Shown here piece by piece: positions 6,878-15,720 of a stretch of 35,954 bases of DNA. The stretch comes from Enterococcus pallens ATCC BAA-351 (GTDB lineage Bacteria; Bacillota; Bacilli; Lactobacillales; Enterococcaceae): NCBI RefSeq assembly GCF_000407485.1, contig NZ_ASWD01000010.1, positions 1 through 35,954 on the forward strand. Reading direction: 5' to 3'. Below the pieces are notes generated by a model. The model worked only from the letters and a program-made list of their open reading frames with translations, was not told the origin of the DNA and searched no databases. How positions within the stretch are numbered: position 1 is the stretch's first letter; each line of letters begins with the position of its first letter. The position numbers were made by a program, and so were the translations under genes.

Positions 6878-9263
6878 AAATACTAAGAAGGTTCTAAAGG
6901 TTCTTAGTAAGCAAAAGAAAAAACGAGGGATACGGCAGCGAAGAAATGCCCCACCCAAAACGAGTCAACATACACTTGCCTATCGACGTATGTTAGAAGA
7001 CGGACTATGCGAAATTAGAGAAGGCGTGTACTCCAAGACGTTTAATTTCACAGATATAAATTATGCAACAGCTGGACAAGAAGAACAGGAAAATACCTTT
7101 AGTTCTTATTGTGAATTATTAAATAGTTGCGATGGTGAGACTAAGCTACAGCTTAATATCATCAATAAGAATAAAGACCGCAAAGAATTTGAGCAAGAAA
7201 TGAAGTACGAACTTCAAAATGATGGAAATGATGAATATAGAGAAGAAATGAATACGATTCTTCTAAATAAACTTGCAGCTGGAAATAGCAGCTTAGAGAA
7301 GAAAAAATATTTTACAGTTACTCAATCAGGAAATCAATTTGATCAAGTTAAAGCTTCATTGAATCGGTTGCAGGATGAATTGATCAGTCAATTTGAAGGT
7401 ATGGGATGCGAAACAAAAGAATTAACTGGACTTGATCGTCTTGAATTAGCCAACCAAATTCTGAGACCAGATACCAAATTACATTTTGATTATGAAGATT
7501 TATTATTTAGCAAATTGACAACCCATTCAGCGATTGCCCCAAACAGCTTTAATATGAAATATAAAAAGCATAGGTTTATGATGGGGGATCAATATGCGCA
7601 AGTTCTTTATTTGCGAAATTATCCACCAGAATTGTCTGATAAGCTGATAGCGGATATTACTGATATCCCTTCTAGTCTTGAAATTGCGGTACACATTGAG
7701 CCAATCAATCATTTAGATGCTCTTGAATTAGTCAAGAGAAAATTAACCTATATGGAATCGCAAAAAGTAGATGAACAAAAGAAGGCACTAAAATCGGGTT
7801 ATGATCCTGAAATGATTCCACCGGAGCTTAAACGCAGCTTACACGAAGCGGAGGATTTGTTGGATCAGATGCAGGAAGATAACGAAAAATTGTTCAATTT
7901 CACGTTCTTGGTTATGTTGGCTAATGAAAACGAGCAAGTACTTGATGATCTTATTGAGCAAGTGATGCAAACGGGACGAAAAAACAACTGTGAATTTGGC
8001 AAACTGGACTACATGCAAGAAGAAGGTTTAAATTCTATTTTGCCTTGGGGAGAAAATTTTGTACCAATTCAGCGAACACTAACTACAGCGAGTACAGCGG
8101 TTTTTATTCCTTTCACTGCTCAAGAATTGACACAAGAACATGGAAAGTACTACGGACTCAATGCTGTAACTAAAAATATCATAAGTCTGGATCGTAGAAT
8201 GTTGTCTGCCCCGAACGGATTCATATTTGGAAAATCCGGAAGTGGCAAATCCTTTGCGTCAAAAAAAGAAATAGTCAATATTTTGCTGAACGAACCGGAT
8301 GCAGAAGTTATTGTTATTGATCCTGAGCGAGAATACTCAATATTGGCTAACGAACTCAATGGTGAAATTATCCGTATTGCAGCAGGATCACCAAATCACA
8401 TCAATTTGTTTGATATTAATCAAAACTATGCCGATGATGATGATCCGGTGTCGTTGAAAACCGATTTTGCTCTGACCTTGTGTGATCTACTAGTTGGTGG
8501 CAAACTTGGCTTGAATGGTACACAAAAATCGTTAATTGATCGGGTTTGTTCCTTGATGTATCAAGAATACTTTGAGCGAGGTGGGGAAATGCCTACTTTT
8601 AAAGTATTCAGTGGTTTGTTGAAAGAGCAGCCGGAACCAGAAGCGAAGCAGCTTGCTTTGCAACTGGAATTATACACGGACGGATCGCTTTCGGTATTTT
8701 CTCATGAGACAAACGTAGACATCAATAATCGTTTTGTTGTATTCGATATCAAGGACTTAGGCAAGCAGCTTAAAACGATGGGTATGTTGACTGTGCTAGA
8801 CCAGGTTTGGAATAGGGCGACGAGAAATAGAAGTTTAGGAAAAAGAACCTATCTATACATTGATGAGATTCAACTGCTCGTAACGAATGAATATGCAGAA
8901 GCCTACTTCTTCGAACTATGGAGTCGTGCCCGTAAATGGGGAATTGTTCCAACGGGAATTACACAAAATGTCGCTACCATGCTTCTATCTGCCAATGTGG
9001 AACGTATGCTTTCTAACAGTGACTTTATCATGATGTTGAATCAATCAAAAACAGATCGTAGAAGGCTAGCAGATTTGTTACATTTGTCCGCTCGACAAGA
9101 GAGATATCTTACAAATGCAGCTGAGGGCGAAGGCTTACTTTGCGCTGGTAATGCGATAATTCCTTTCTACGATGATTTTCCTAAAGATACAAAGCTGTAC
9201 AAAATGATGTCCACAAAAATTGATGATGTCTACAAATATCAAAAAGAGGAAGAAGCTGGTTAG
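6825..9263 (+). CDS. VirB4/PrgJ-family T4SS ATPase
   Basis: Energy-supplying ATPase of the channel, peripheral to the membrane. Residues 1-55 are very basic (KKLKKDKNTKKVLKVL). The middle resembles the VirB4 N-terminal domain, with EMKYELQNDGNDEYREEMN and SQTKTDRR-like conserved patches of the PrgJ group (MMLNQSKTDRR near the end). Walker A is GKSGSGKS at 469-476, Walker B is YIDEIQ with D680 and E681, and GITQNV follows as the usual motif. Length 812 aa fits PrgJ. ATG 6825 lies 4 bases after another ATG of the overlapping prgI frame and has GAGAGGG upstream; a later start would remove only the basic leader. Confidence 0.95.
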   Translation: MFTPKNDSNGSKKLKKDKNTKKVLKVLSKQKKKRGIRQRRNAPPKTSQHTLAYRRMLEDGLCEIREGVYSKTFNFTDINYATAGQEEQENTFSSYCELLNSCDGETKLQLNIINKNKDRKEFEQEMKYELQNDGNDEYREEMNTILLNKLAAGNSSLEKKKYFTVTQSGNQFDQVKASLNRLQDELISQFEGMGCETKELTGLDRLELANQILRPDTKLHFDYEDLLFSKLTTHSAIAPNSFNMKYKKHRFMMGDQYAQVLYLRNYPPELSDKLIADITDIPSSLEIAVHIEPINHLDALELVKRKLTYMESQKVDEQKKALKSGYDPEMIPPELKRSLHEAEDLLDQMQEDNEKLFNFTFLVMLANENEQVLDDLIEQVMQTGRKNNCEFGKLDYMQEEGLNSILPWGENFVPIQRTLTTASTAVFIPFTAQELTQEHGKYYGLNAVTKNIISLDRRMLSAPNGFIFGKSGSGKSFASKKEIVNILLNEPDAEVIVIDPEREYSILANELNGEIIRIAAGSPNHINLFDINQNYADDDDPVSLKTDFALTLCDLLVGGKLGLNGTQKSLIDRVCSLMYQEYFERGGEMPTFKVFSGLLKEQPEPEAKQLALQLELYTDGSLSVFSHETNVDINNRFVVFDIKDLGKQLKTMGMLTVLDQVWNRATRNRSLGKRTYLYIDEIQLLVTNEYAEAYFFELWSRARKWGIVPTGITQNVATMLLSANVERMLSNSDFIMMLNQSKTDRRRLADLLHLSARQERYLTNAAEGEGLLCAGNAIIPFYDDFPKDTKLYKMMSTKIDDVYKYQKEEEAG

Positions 9264-9293
9264 CTCCCTCCTTTTTATTTTGGGGTGATGAAG

Positions 9294-11198
9294 ATGGTGA
9301 AAAATCATGCCGATAAAATTATACGTGCGCCGGATAAAAAGAGTAAAAGCTCCTACTTGTTAAGCCAGGCAACGGATCGACATAAAGGAAGAATTGTCAG
9401 TAAAGATCATTCAAACAAACAGATCAAAGGTTCAACTGATAAACGGATTAAAAAAGGCAAGAATCGCAATCTGATCACAGGTGAGGAAAAAGACCGAACA
9501 ACGTTAAAAAATAAGCAAAGAAGGTTACAAGACGAAAAAAGGGCAAAAGATAAAAGGCTTGGAACGAAACAAGATCAGGATTCGGCAAAAGGAGAGAAAA
9601 CATATAACTCTATTGATGCGTTAAAAAGAAACGAGCGCTTGAAGCAGCAGAGGGATAAAAAAGATAAGGAAGGGAAAGACAAAACAAGGGAGAGCGTAGG
9701 AGAGCGTACCGAAAGCGACAATGATTCTTCAAGTAACTTAGACAAGGAAACAACGGATCACGACAGCAGGTCAGCAGGGAAAAAGAGCAGTTTAAGCGGT
9801 AGAAGAAGCATACTTGATCGAACAGCAACCGTTGCGTTTGACGTTCTCACAGATGAAATGATGGACGCTGCGGGTGTGTCAGATAGCAACGGTGTTAGAG
9901 AAGCGAAGCAGCTACGACGAGGGGCTAAAAAAGGCGCTGCTGCGTATCGTAAAACAAGGTGGGGAATCACTCGTTTAAAGAAGACGTCACGGACTGTCAA
10001 ACAGTCAGCTACAAGAACAGTAGCGTATGCAAGAGCGCTCGCTTCTAAGCAAACTGTGAAGCTAATCGTTGCTAAAGCAGCTGCACCAGCTGCGGCAATT
10101 ATGATGATCTTAGCCTTAGCTGCTACTGTTGTTGCCGGAGCATCATTTTTAAGTTTCGGTACAGGTGATTGTGAGACGCAAGCCACTAGTACTAATATCA
10201 CCTCAAAAAGTCAGGAAGAAAACGCAAAAGCTATTTACGACTTTGTAATGACTAATGTTCCTGGTGCTACACCGCAAGGCGTTGTCGGAATGATCGGAAA
10301 CTTTCATCAGGAATCACAGATGGACCCAGCAGCAATTGAAGATCGTAGCAAACCCTTATCCGGACACGGAATTGCTCAATGGACGAGGGATCGTACAACG
10401 AATCTAAAGAATTTTGCGAAGGAAAAAGGGAAAGAGTGGTCAGATTTAGGTCTACAGTTAGACTTCTTACTGTATGAACTAAATGGATCTGAAAAAGCGT
10501 CAGTAGCAGCTTTAAAAATGACGAACGTAGAAGAAGCGACAGCAGCCTGGCAAACTCTTTTCGAGAGAGCCGGTGTCCCAGCAATGGGGAACCGCTTAGC
10601 ATTTGCGAACGAATGGTATGCAAAACTAAAAGATACTGATCCTATGTCGTCCTCTGCTATGTCAACGGCAGCTGATGGCGAGCTAGGATCGCTTCTCTGC
10701 GGTGAAGGTGGCGACGGCGGCGAAATTTTAGATGTAGCGAAAGGTTGGCTAGGTTGGTTCTACTATGTACAAGCTCACCCTTCGCCAGATTTAGGCGATT
10801 TAAACAATCCTAATAAAAGCGGTGGCACGGATTGCTCTGGCTTTGTATGGCTCGTGCTAAATAAGGCTGGTTACAATGTTCCGCCAGGTATGCAGTGGTA
10901 CACGGGATCGATGGCAAGTGATGCGAAAGGCAGCAAGCAATACTTGAAACAAATTAGCGAGAGTGAAGCAGAAGCAGGGGATATAGTGATCGTGAACCTG
11001 GGGGCTGGCTTATCAGACGATGGTCATACGGCTATTCTGGTAGAAAAATGGCATGGATTGGAAACAAAGATTATTGAAGAAGGTGGCGGCAAGGACAGTG
11101 TAAGCTACGGACAAGTGAATACGTCATTTGGCTATCTATTGAATGGTGGAGATGTAACGCTGGCACGTCCAATCAAAAAGGGGGCACCAGTAGATTAA
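9294..11198 (+). CDS. PrgK-like membrane-anchored peptidoglycan hydrolase (lysozyme-like + NlpC/P60-type domain)
   Basis: VirB1-type protein expected to open the wall at the channel. Residues 1-260 are Lys/Arg/Glu/Asp-rich, an unusually long charged cytoplasmic region. One membrane segment spans about 262-290. Residues about 309-425 match the phage-lysin type lysozyme domain: GMIGNFHQESQMDP, catalytic Glu likely E340, and HGIAQWTRDR. Residues about 476-620 are an NlpC/P60 or CHAP-type amidase: C514 in TDCSGFVW and H578 in DGHTAIL. The frame opens at a GTG (9285); ATG 9294 was chosen because GGGGTG lies 6 bases before it, while the earlier starts abut that site. Related pCF10 PrgK carries several hydrolase domains in one chain, and the position after virB4 is the same. 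Confidence 0.9.
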   Translation: MVKNHADKIIRAPDKKSKSSYLLSQATDRHKGRIVSKDHSNKQIKGSTDKRIKKGKNRNLITGEEKDRTTLKNKQRRLQDEKRAKDKRLGTKQDQDSAKGEKTYNSIDALKRNERLKQQRDKKDKEGKDKTRESVGERTESDNDSSSNLDKETTDHDSRSAGKKSSLSGRRSILDRTATVAFDVLTDEMMDAAGVSDSNGVREAKQLRRGAKKGAAAYRKTRWGITRLKKTSRTVKQSATRTVAYARALASKQTVKLIVAKAAAPAAAIMMILALAATVVAGASFLSFGTGDCETQATSTNITSKSQEENAKAIYDFVMTNVPGATPQGVVGMIGNFHQESQMDPAAIEDRSKPLSGHGIAQWTRDRTTNLKNFAKEKGKEWSDLGLQLDFLLYELNGSEKASVAALKMTNVEEATAAWQTLFERAGVPAMGNRLAFANEWYAKLKDTDPMSSSAMSTAADGELGSLLCGEGGDGGEILDVAKGWLGWFYYVQAHPSPDLGDLNNPNKSGGTDCSGFVWLVLNKAGYNVPPGMQWYTGSMASDAKGSKQYLKQISESEAEAGDIVIVNLGAGLSDDGHTAILVEKWHGLETKIIEEGGGKDSVSYGQVNTSFGYLLNGGDVTLARPIKKGAPVD

Positions 11199-11213
11199 AA
11201 AGGTGGTAGTAAA

Positions 11214-11870
11214 ATGTTAGACAAGCGAAAAATCATTACTATTTTTGGTGCAGTTCTATTTGTTGCAACTATGGCTTTTGGATTATTCAAATTCCAAAAA
11301 ACAATTGACTCACAAAAGCAACTGATCAGTAAGTTGTCAGAATCTAATCAAGAGTTAAACCAAGTAAACAAAGAGGTTCGAGGGAAATACACAAAGCTTG
11401 TAACACAGAATGCGGAAAGAAAGGGGGAAGAAAACGAAACGTTGCAGCCTGCTGATCCTATTGAGTCGGAAGAACCAGGCTACGAAGAGTTCGAGAAGAT
11501 TGTGAACACTACGTATCAAGAGCTTTACAACTATACTCCTGAAACATATGAGCAGCGCAAGGACAAGGTAAAAAACTATTTGTCTGATGATCTAATGAAG
11601 ACTTATTTTGGTAACAAGGGCACGTTCGGAGACGCTGCGAATAATGAATCGAAATTGACTAAAGCAAGTGTTTACCATGATGAAATGAAAGACAATCAGA
11701 TCCAAGGGATCGTTGTTGCACGTTATGAAAGTAGATATGTCAGTGAATATGCAAGTGGTGAGTTTTTCAAAGGAATGGAGCTTTACGAGATTACTTATGA
11801 TTCAGCAGAAAAGAAATTGACCCACATTCAAAGTTTAGGTAGTGGTTTCACAGGCGATATGCTGAACTAG
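11214..11870 (+). CDS. VirB8/PrgL-like single-pass T4SS protein
   Basis: A short cytoplasmic start (MLDKRK), one membrane segment (about 6-24), a coiled-coil stalk (about 28-65, SKLSESNQELNQVNKEV) and an extracellular domain from about 80. The latter (EFEKIVNTTYQELYNYTPET... MKTYFGN... IVVARYESRYVS... ELYEITYDSAEKKLTHI) has the helix-then-sheet pattern of NTF2-like VirB8 domains and resembles PrgL-type proteins. It would link the channel to the outer face of the membrane. Start ATG follows AAAGGTGGTAGTAAA, 16 bases after the hydrolase stop. Family assignment is by fold pattern and position, since identity in VirB8-like proteins is very low. A second candidate of the same type lies at 12904. 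Confidence 0.75.
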   Translation: MLDKRKIITIFGAVLFVATMAFGLFKFQKTIDSQKQLISKLSESNQELNQVNKEVRGKYTKLVTQNAERKGEENETLQPADPIESEEPGYEEFEKIVNTTYQELYNYTPETYEQRKDKVKNYLSDDLMKTYFGNKGTFGDAANNESKLTKASVYHDEMKDNQIQGIVVARYESRYVSEYASGEFFKGMELYEITYDSAEKKLTHIQSLGSGFTGDMLN

Positions 11871-11881
11871 GAGCGTGTTTG

Positions 11882-12244
11882 ATGAAGAAATCAAGTAAAT
11901 ATATCCTGATTGTCGTATGCAGTCTTATAACGGCAGCAAGCAGCTTAGTTGTTCATATGAGCTATACATTCCATCGTTCGATTTCTATTGAGCTTACAGC
12001 TGACAGCAACAAGACAATTTTCTTTTACCGTGATGATTGTTCAGATTGTAAGAAGGTTTTTCCTATTGTCTATTTTAATCGGATAAGTAACAAGAACGTT
12101 ATTCTTGTGAATATGAATAATCCTACAAATCGAAAGTATATAAGCAAATTCGAATTAAAGTCTGTCCCTACGTTTGCCAAAGGTGACAATCAGTATGTTG
12201 GAATCGACCAGGAACAAGTGAAAAAAATTTTAAGTAGTGAGTAG
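11882..12244 (+). CDS. membrane-anchored thioredoxin-like protein
   Basis: Residues about 8-27 form an N-terminal membrane anchor. The rest looks like a short thioredoxin fold: TIFFYRDDCSDCKKVFPIV, with the redox pair C53 and C56 (CSDC), then VILVNMNN and the cis-proline motif SVPTF. It probably acts outside the membrane as an oxidoreductase for transfer proteins, for example for disulfides in the secreted hydrolases or VirB8-like proteins. Thioredoxin-like genes are common in Gram-positive transfer operons. The frame starts with a TTG at 11879, but ATG 11882 is correctly spaced from AGGAG at 11869-11873, which overlaps the previous stop. The CSDC active site is unusual for the family, so the redox potential cannot be guessed. 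Confidence 0.8.
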   Translation: MKKSSKYILIVVCSLITAASSLVVHMSYTFHRSISIELTADSNKTIFFYRDDCSDCKKVFPIVYFNRISNKNVILVNMNNPTNRKYISKFELKSVPTFAKGDNQYVGIDQEQVKKILSSE

Positions 12245-12252
12245 GTGAAAGT

Positions 12253-12507
12253 ATGGCAAAAAAAACAGTTGAAGAACGAATTAGTAAAAAGAAAACAGAA
12301 ATTGAACAGCTGCAAAAGCGTATTGATGCTGATAACCAAAAATTGAAAAAACTAAAGGGAGAGTTAGAAGTTCTTGAGACAAGTCAAGTGATGACAATAC
12401 TTGAAGACTTCAAAATGTCTCCCGATGAACTAAGAAGTCTTTTAAGGACACAATCATATTCAGCCTTGAAAAACGCTAATACTCAGGTACAATCAAGTCA
12501 ACAATAA
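12253..12507 (+). CDS. DUF4315-like coiled-coil protein, 84 aa
   Basis: The sequence is a heptad-rich helix (EERISKKKTEIEQLQKRIDA to about residue 45) followed by a short helical tail containing MSPDELRSLL. This layout, including the final PDEL motif, matches the DUF4315 family found in Gram-positive conjugative elements. The function of the family is not known. It has no membrane segment and may be a cytoplasmic scaffold that binds other transfer proteins. GTAGGTGAAAGT supplies the ribosome site, and the gene is 8 bases from the thioredoxin-like gene, so it belongs to the same operon. Confidence 0.75.
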   Translation: MAKKTVEERISKKKTEIEQLQKRIDADNQKLKKLKGELEVLETSQVMTILEDFKMSPDELRSLLRTQSYSALKNANTQVQSSQQ

Positions 12508-12524
12508 AGTGAGGAGTTGGCTCA

Positions 12525-12884
12525 TTGATCTGTCTGAGACGTACTATATCCGTATTAATTGCAATCCCTTGTTTACTAATAGGGATTGTGTGTTGGCTAG
12601 TTGGCTTAATTTTTACACTTGCAGGAGTAATTATCAAAAAAATAGGATCATGCTTTTTAGGAGTGTTCTCGCTCGGCGTCATATGTGTGATTGGTTTTTC
12701 AATTCATGAATTATTATCACCTCATACGACTGATGATATGCATGCGATATTTTCAACTATAGGTATTTCTTTAGTAATAATGCTGGCAGTTATTTTTACA
12801 GTTATCTTAGCTGGCAGTGTAAGCATAGTCTTAGTCAAATTGAGTGGTGAGATAATCAGATTACCCAAAAAATTCTGGTACTAA
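12525..12884 (+). CDS. polytopic membrane protein of the transfer operon, TTG start
   Basis: 119 residues with about four hydrophobic segments (7-24, 27-40, 41-60 and 78-105) and a basic C-terminus (RLPKKFWY). No family was recognised. The start is a TTG at 12525, supported by GAGGAG at 12511-12516; no ATG lies near. It stands between the DUF4315-like and second VirB8-like genes without gaps that would allow a separate promoter. It may help assemble the channel in the membrane, but the sequence gives no direct evidence of function. Confidence 0.7.
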   Translation: MICLRRTISVLIAIPCLLIGIVCWLVGLIFTLAGVIIKKIGSCFLGVFSLGVICVIGFSIHELLSPHTTDDMHAIFSTIGISLVIMLAVIFTVILAGSVSIVLVKLSGEIIRLPKKFWY

Positions 12885-12903
12885 TAAGGGAGGTGAAAAT
12901 CTA

Positions 12904-13698
12904 TTGTTCAACAGAAAAAAGTCGTACATGACATTCACGCTGCAAGAAGGGATTTCCTTTCCCCAAGAAGCAATAGAATTATACGAAGCCCTTGCTTTAA
13001 TTGAGCAGGAAAACAAGAAATTACTCGATTCCGGAAATCAAGGTACGGTACAGATCACCCTCTATAACAAAAAGAGACAGATCCAATTGCGGCAAGTTTT
13101 ATCTTTGCCAATCAACAATAAAATTGAGGAAGAAATTGCTCGTTTAATTGATGCAGCAGAAACAACCAATCAACCACAGAAGAAGCAGACGAATTTTAAA
13201 AAAAATTCCGCTGCTTCTTTTTTGTCCAATCGTGGGAAATTATTTAACGTGCTAACCGTGATAAACACGTTTGCAGCTGCTGCAATGATTTTGCTTTTCT
13301 TGTTTAACGACACAAGTAAACCAAACATTCAAACTACTAGCAGTAAAAGTGAATTGACTATTGAAGAAGTTGAGAATTATCAGAATGATCGGCAAGGTAT
13401 TGATTTACTAAGCCGCTTTTTTTTACCTAACTACTATTCGGGAAACAAAGAAAATATCCGAAACTTTTTAGACAACCAAACGTTCAAAAAGTCTGAGGTG
13501 ACAAACGGGCAAGTGCAATCAGTTCTTGCAGAAAAGTTAGTAAAGAAGGGAGACAAATACCAGGTTTCTTATGTGCTGCTTGTTCAAGATGATCAGCAAA
13601 AAAGAAACGTCCGGATCACGTATACGGTAAAAAAGGACAAAGACGCAAAGTATAAATATTTGATTATTACGGAACCAAAAGAAAGCGAATATCCATAA
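12904..13698 (+). CDS. second VirB8/TcpC-like single-pass T4SS protein, TTG start
   Basis: An N-terminal cytoplasmic domain (about 1-100; FTLQEGISFPQEAIELYEAL) is followed by one membrane segment (about 116-136, LFNVLTVINTFAAAAMILLF) and an outer domain of about 110 residues. The outer part (QGIDLLSRFFLPNYYSGNKE... NGQVQSVLAEKLVKKG... NVRITYTVKKD) fits the NTF2-like fold of TcpC/VirB8-type proteins. The start is TTG at 12904 after GGGAGGTGAAAA, an excellent ribosome site. Together with the gene at 11214, the operon seems to encode two VirB8-like subunits, as some Gram-positive systems do. Family placement is based on layout rather than strong identity. Confidence 0.7.
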   Translation: MFNRKKSYMTFTLQEGISFPQEAIELYEALALIEQENKKLLDSGNQGTVQITLYNKKRQIQLRQVLSLPINNKIEEEIARLIDAAETTNQPQKKQTNFKKNSAASFLSNRGKLFNVLTVINTFAAAAMILLFLFNDTSKPNIQTTSSKSELTIEEVENYQNDRQGIDLLSRFFLPNYYSGNKENIRNFLDNQTFKKSEVTNGQVQSVLAEKLVKKGDKYQVSYVLLVQDDQQKRNVRITYTVKKDKDAKYKYLIITEPKESEYP

Positions 13699-13726
13699 AT
13701 CTATTCAGAAAAGGAAGATGAATACA

Positions 13727-14536
13727 ATGAAAAAAATCTTAGTCGTAACCTTGTTTAGCACTTTAATACTAGGAACGTCGGGAGTAACAAGTTTTGCAGC
13801 AGAAGTACAACAGGATCAACCGATAGCTATAGTGCCATTTGAAATTACTGATCCGACTGATCCTTCTGTTCCACCAACGCCCGATCCTGATCCAAACCCA
13901 ACACCAGACCCTGATCCAAATCCTGATCCGAATCCTACGCCGGACCCTGATCCCGATCCTGATCCAAATCCAACACCGGACCCTGATCCCGATCCTGATC
14001 CAGGTCCAACACCAGACCCTGATCCCGATCCTGATCCAGGTCCAACGCCAAACCCTGATCCCGATCCTGATCCGAGTCCAACGCCCGATCCTGATCCGAC
14101 GCCTAAACCTGATCCGACACCAACACCAAAGCCAGATCCAAAACCAGATCCAAAACCTGATCCAACACCGACACCAGGTGACCAAAATGGAAACAAGGGA
14201 AATCAAACAGCTAACAATCCAACACCGTCGCCTGTAAATACCAATCCGACACCCCAAGCACCTGTATTAACAAGCGGAAATCAAACAGTAATTGCAACCG
14301 TAGACGGGAATCCTATTGTGCTGCAAGCCGACGGATCAACTAAAACAGTAACGCCTGAGACAATCGGAGCTAGGGTTCAAAAAGATGGATCACTCGTGAT
14401 CAAAGACAAAGAAGGAAATGAGAAAGTTTTACCTAAAACTGGTGAGAAAACTAGCGGTGCATTAACAACGTTGGGAATGATGATTGTCAGTTTATTTGCG
14501 TTCATTTTGAAACAGAGAAAGGAAGTTTCTGAGTAA
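13727..14536 (+). CDS. LPxTG-anchored Asp-Pro-repeat surface protein, 269 aa
   Basis: Residues 1-25 are a signal peptide ending TSFAAEV. About residues 50-150 are a run of Pro-Asp/Pro-Asn/Pro-Thr dipeptides, expected to be a stiff, extended, negatively charged stalk. A compact region follows (about 170-230; QTVIATVDGNPIVLQADGS). LPKTG at 235-239, a hydrophobic segment and KQRKE form a complete sortase anchor. The frame also offers ATG 13718, but AAGGAAG abuts it and is about 10 bases before ATG 13727. It is the last gene of the secretion operon and could span the wall near the channel or promote cell contact. The sortase at 34853 or a chromosomal sortase A could attach it. Confidence 0.85.
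   Translation: MKKILVVTLFSTLILGTSGVTSFAAEVQQDQPIAIVPFEITDPTDPSVPPTPDPDPNPTPDPDPNPDPNPTPDPDPDPDPNPTPDPDPDPDPGPTPDPDPDPDPGPTPNPDPDPDPSPTPDPDPTPKPDPTPTPKPDPKPDPKPDPTPTPGDQNGNKGNQTANNPTPSPVNTNPTPQAPVLTSGNQTVIATVDGNPIVLQADGSTKTVTPETIGARVQKDGSLVIKDKEGNEKVLPKTGEKTSGALTTLGMMIVSLFAFILKQRKEVSE
13934..14077 (+). repeat. four 36-bp tandem repeats coding the Asp-Pro stalk
   Basis: Four consecutive units of 36 bases begin at 13934, 13970, 14006 and 14042, each containing CCCTGATCCCGATCCTGATC with few changes. They code for PTPDPDPDPDPG-like units. The high similarity at DNA level suggests recent duplication and likely length variation between strains. Shorter GATCC-based repeats extend on both sides. Confidence 0.85.
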
Positions 14537-14572
14537 TGAGTGACTTAGGAATTATCCAGAAAGGAGAAGTTC

Positions 14573-15634
14573 ATGAACGCTGAAAAATCGAATAAAAGTA
14601 AAGAGTTATTGCAGCAAGCAGAAGAGGGAATTAAACAGTTTTTAGAGTCAGATAAGTACAAAGATTTTCTAAAAACGATGTCTCAATTTCACCGGTATAG
14701 TGTAAATAATACGATACTAATCTTTATGCAAAAGCCTGATGCTAGTCATGTTGCAGGCTATCAATCCTGGAAGAAAAAGTTTAATCGTCAAGTTAATAAA
14801 GGCGAAAAATCTATCAAGATCATAGGCGGCAGAGAGTATAAACGAAAAGTCGAAGAAATCGAAAATGGTGTGAAAGTAGAAAAAGAAGTTAAAGGTATTA
14901 GCTTCTTTCCCGTTTCAGTATTTGACGTAAGTCAAACAACCGGTGATCCACTACCCAAGTTGGTCAATGAGTTGCAGCAAGATGTGTCTGACTACAAGAA
15001 TTTGTATCATGCGATTAAGGAAAGTACCGACTTTGACGTATCCTTTGATGATATAAAGTCTGGCGCTAAAGGCTACTGTCGTCCATTAGATAATCAAATT
15101 GTAATCAACAAAGGTATGAGTCAATCACAGACAATCAAGACATTGATACATGAGATCACTCATGCTGATTTACATGCTGACGAATTCAAAAATAATGATG
15201 TAGAAAGGACGACTAAAGAGTCCAAAGAAGTAGAAGCAGAGAGTACAGCTTTTGTCGTTTGCGAACATTATGGAATCGACACGAAAGATTATAGTTTCCC
15301 TTATCTAGCAGCTTGGTCAAGCTCAAAAGAGCTTGAAGAATTGAAGGCTAGTTTTGAAAAAATTCAAAAACAAGCCGATAGTCTAATTCAAAGAATTGAC
15401 ACCAATTTGGAATCAATCCTCAAAGAAAAAGAATTAGAAGTGACGCAGGAAAAAGAGCAGGATTTGAAAGATGTTAAAGTACCGGATATTAGCAAAATGC
15501 CTTTAAGTGAACGGCTAAATTACTTTCAAGAGAAAGCCGATTCGATAAACCAAGTAAGAAAAAAAGACCAAGTTCTTCAGAATCATATTTCCCATTCAGA
15601 GAAAAAAGAAAAGAACAAAGAAGCAGCAAAATAG
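14573..15634 (+). CDS. ArdC-like antirestriction protein (ssDNA-binding + zincin)
   Basis: Expected to protect incoming plasmid DNA from the recipient's restriction enzymes. Residues about 15-130 resemble the ArdC N-terminal single-stranded-DNA-binding domain (QFHRYSVNNTILIFMQKPDASHV... GYQSWKK... VFDVSQT). Residues about 150-265 form a zincin-like metalloprotease: H193-E-I-T-H197 with downstream EVEAESTAFVVCEHYG supplying a further ligand. The tail (about 270-353) is coiled coil and basic, with FQEKADSINQVRKKD, close to the tail of the PcfB-like protein. GAAAGGAGAAGTTC precedes ATG 14573. ArdC genes usually sit close to oriT so they enter the recipient early; the probable oriT lies about 600 bases downstream, which agrees. 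Confidence 0.85.
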   Translation: MNAEKSNKSKELLQQAEEGIKQFLESDKYKDFLKTMSQFHRYSVNNTILIFMQKPDASHVAGYQSWKKKFNRQVNKGEKSIKIIGGREYKRKVEEIENGVKVEKEVKGISFFPVSVFDVSQTTGDPLPKLVNELQQDVSDYKNLYHAIKESTDFDVSFDDIKSGAKGYCRPLDNQIVINKGMSQSQTIKTLIHEITHADLHADEFKNNDVERTTKESKEVEAESTAFVVCEHYGIDTKDYSFPYLAAWSSSKELEELKASFEKIQKQADSLIQRIDTNLESILKEKELEVTQEKEQDLKDVKVPDISKMPLSERLNYFQEKADSINQVRKKDQVLQNHISHSEKKEKNKEAAK

Positions 15635-15720
15635 GCGATTTTGAAGAAGAACAATTAGCTGCTATTTCCGAGAAACCCAAAATAATATTTTTAAATCCGG
15701 CACTACTATTAGGTGAATTT

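Noticed and set aside
9758-10201. 147-codon minus-strand frame opposite the membrane hydrolase
   Set aside because: Caused by the biased codon composition of the Lys/Ala-rich plus-strand gene; no start signals.
13769-14257. Long open frames on both strands in the Asp-Pro repeat region (Gly-Ser and Arg-Ile repeats)
   Set aside because: Low-complexity GATCC repeats keep all frames open. Only the plus-strand frame has signal peptide, LPKTG and ribosome site.
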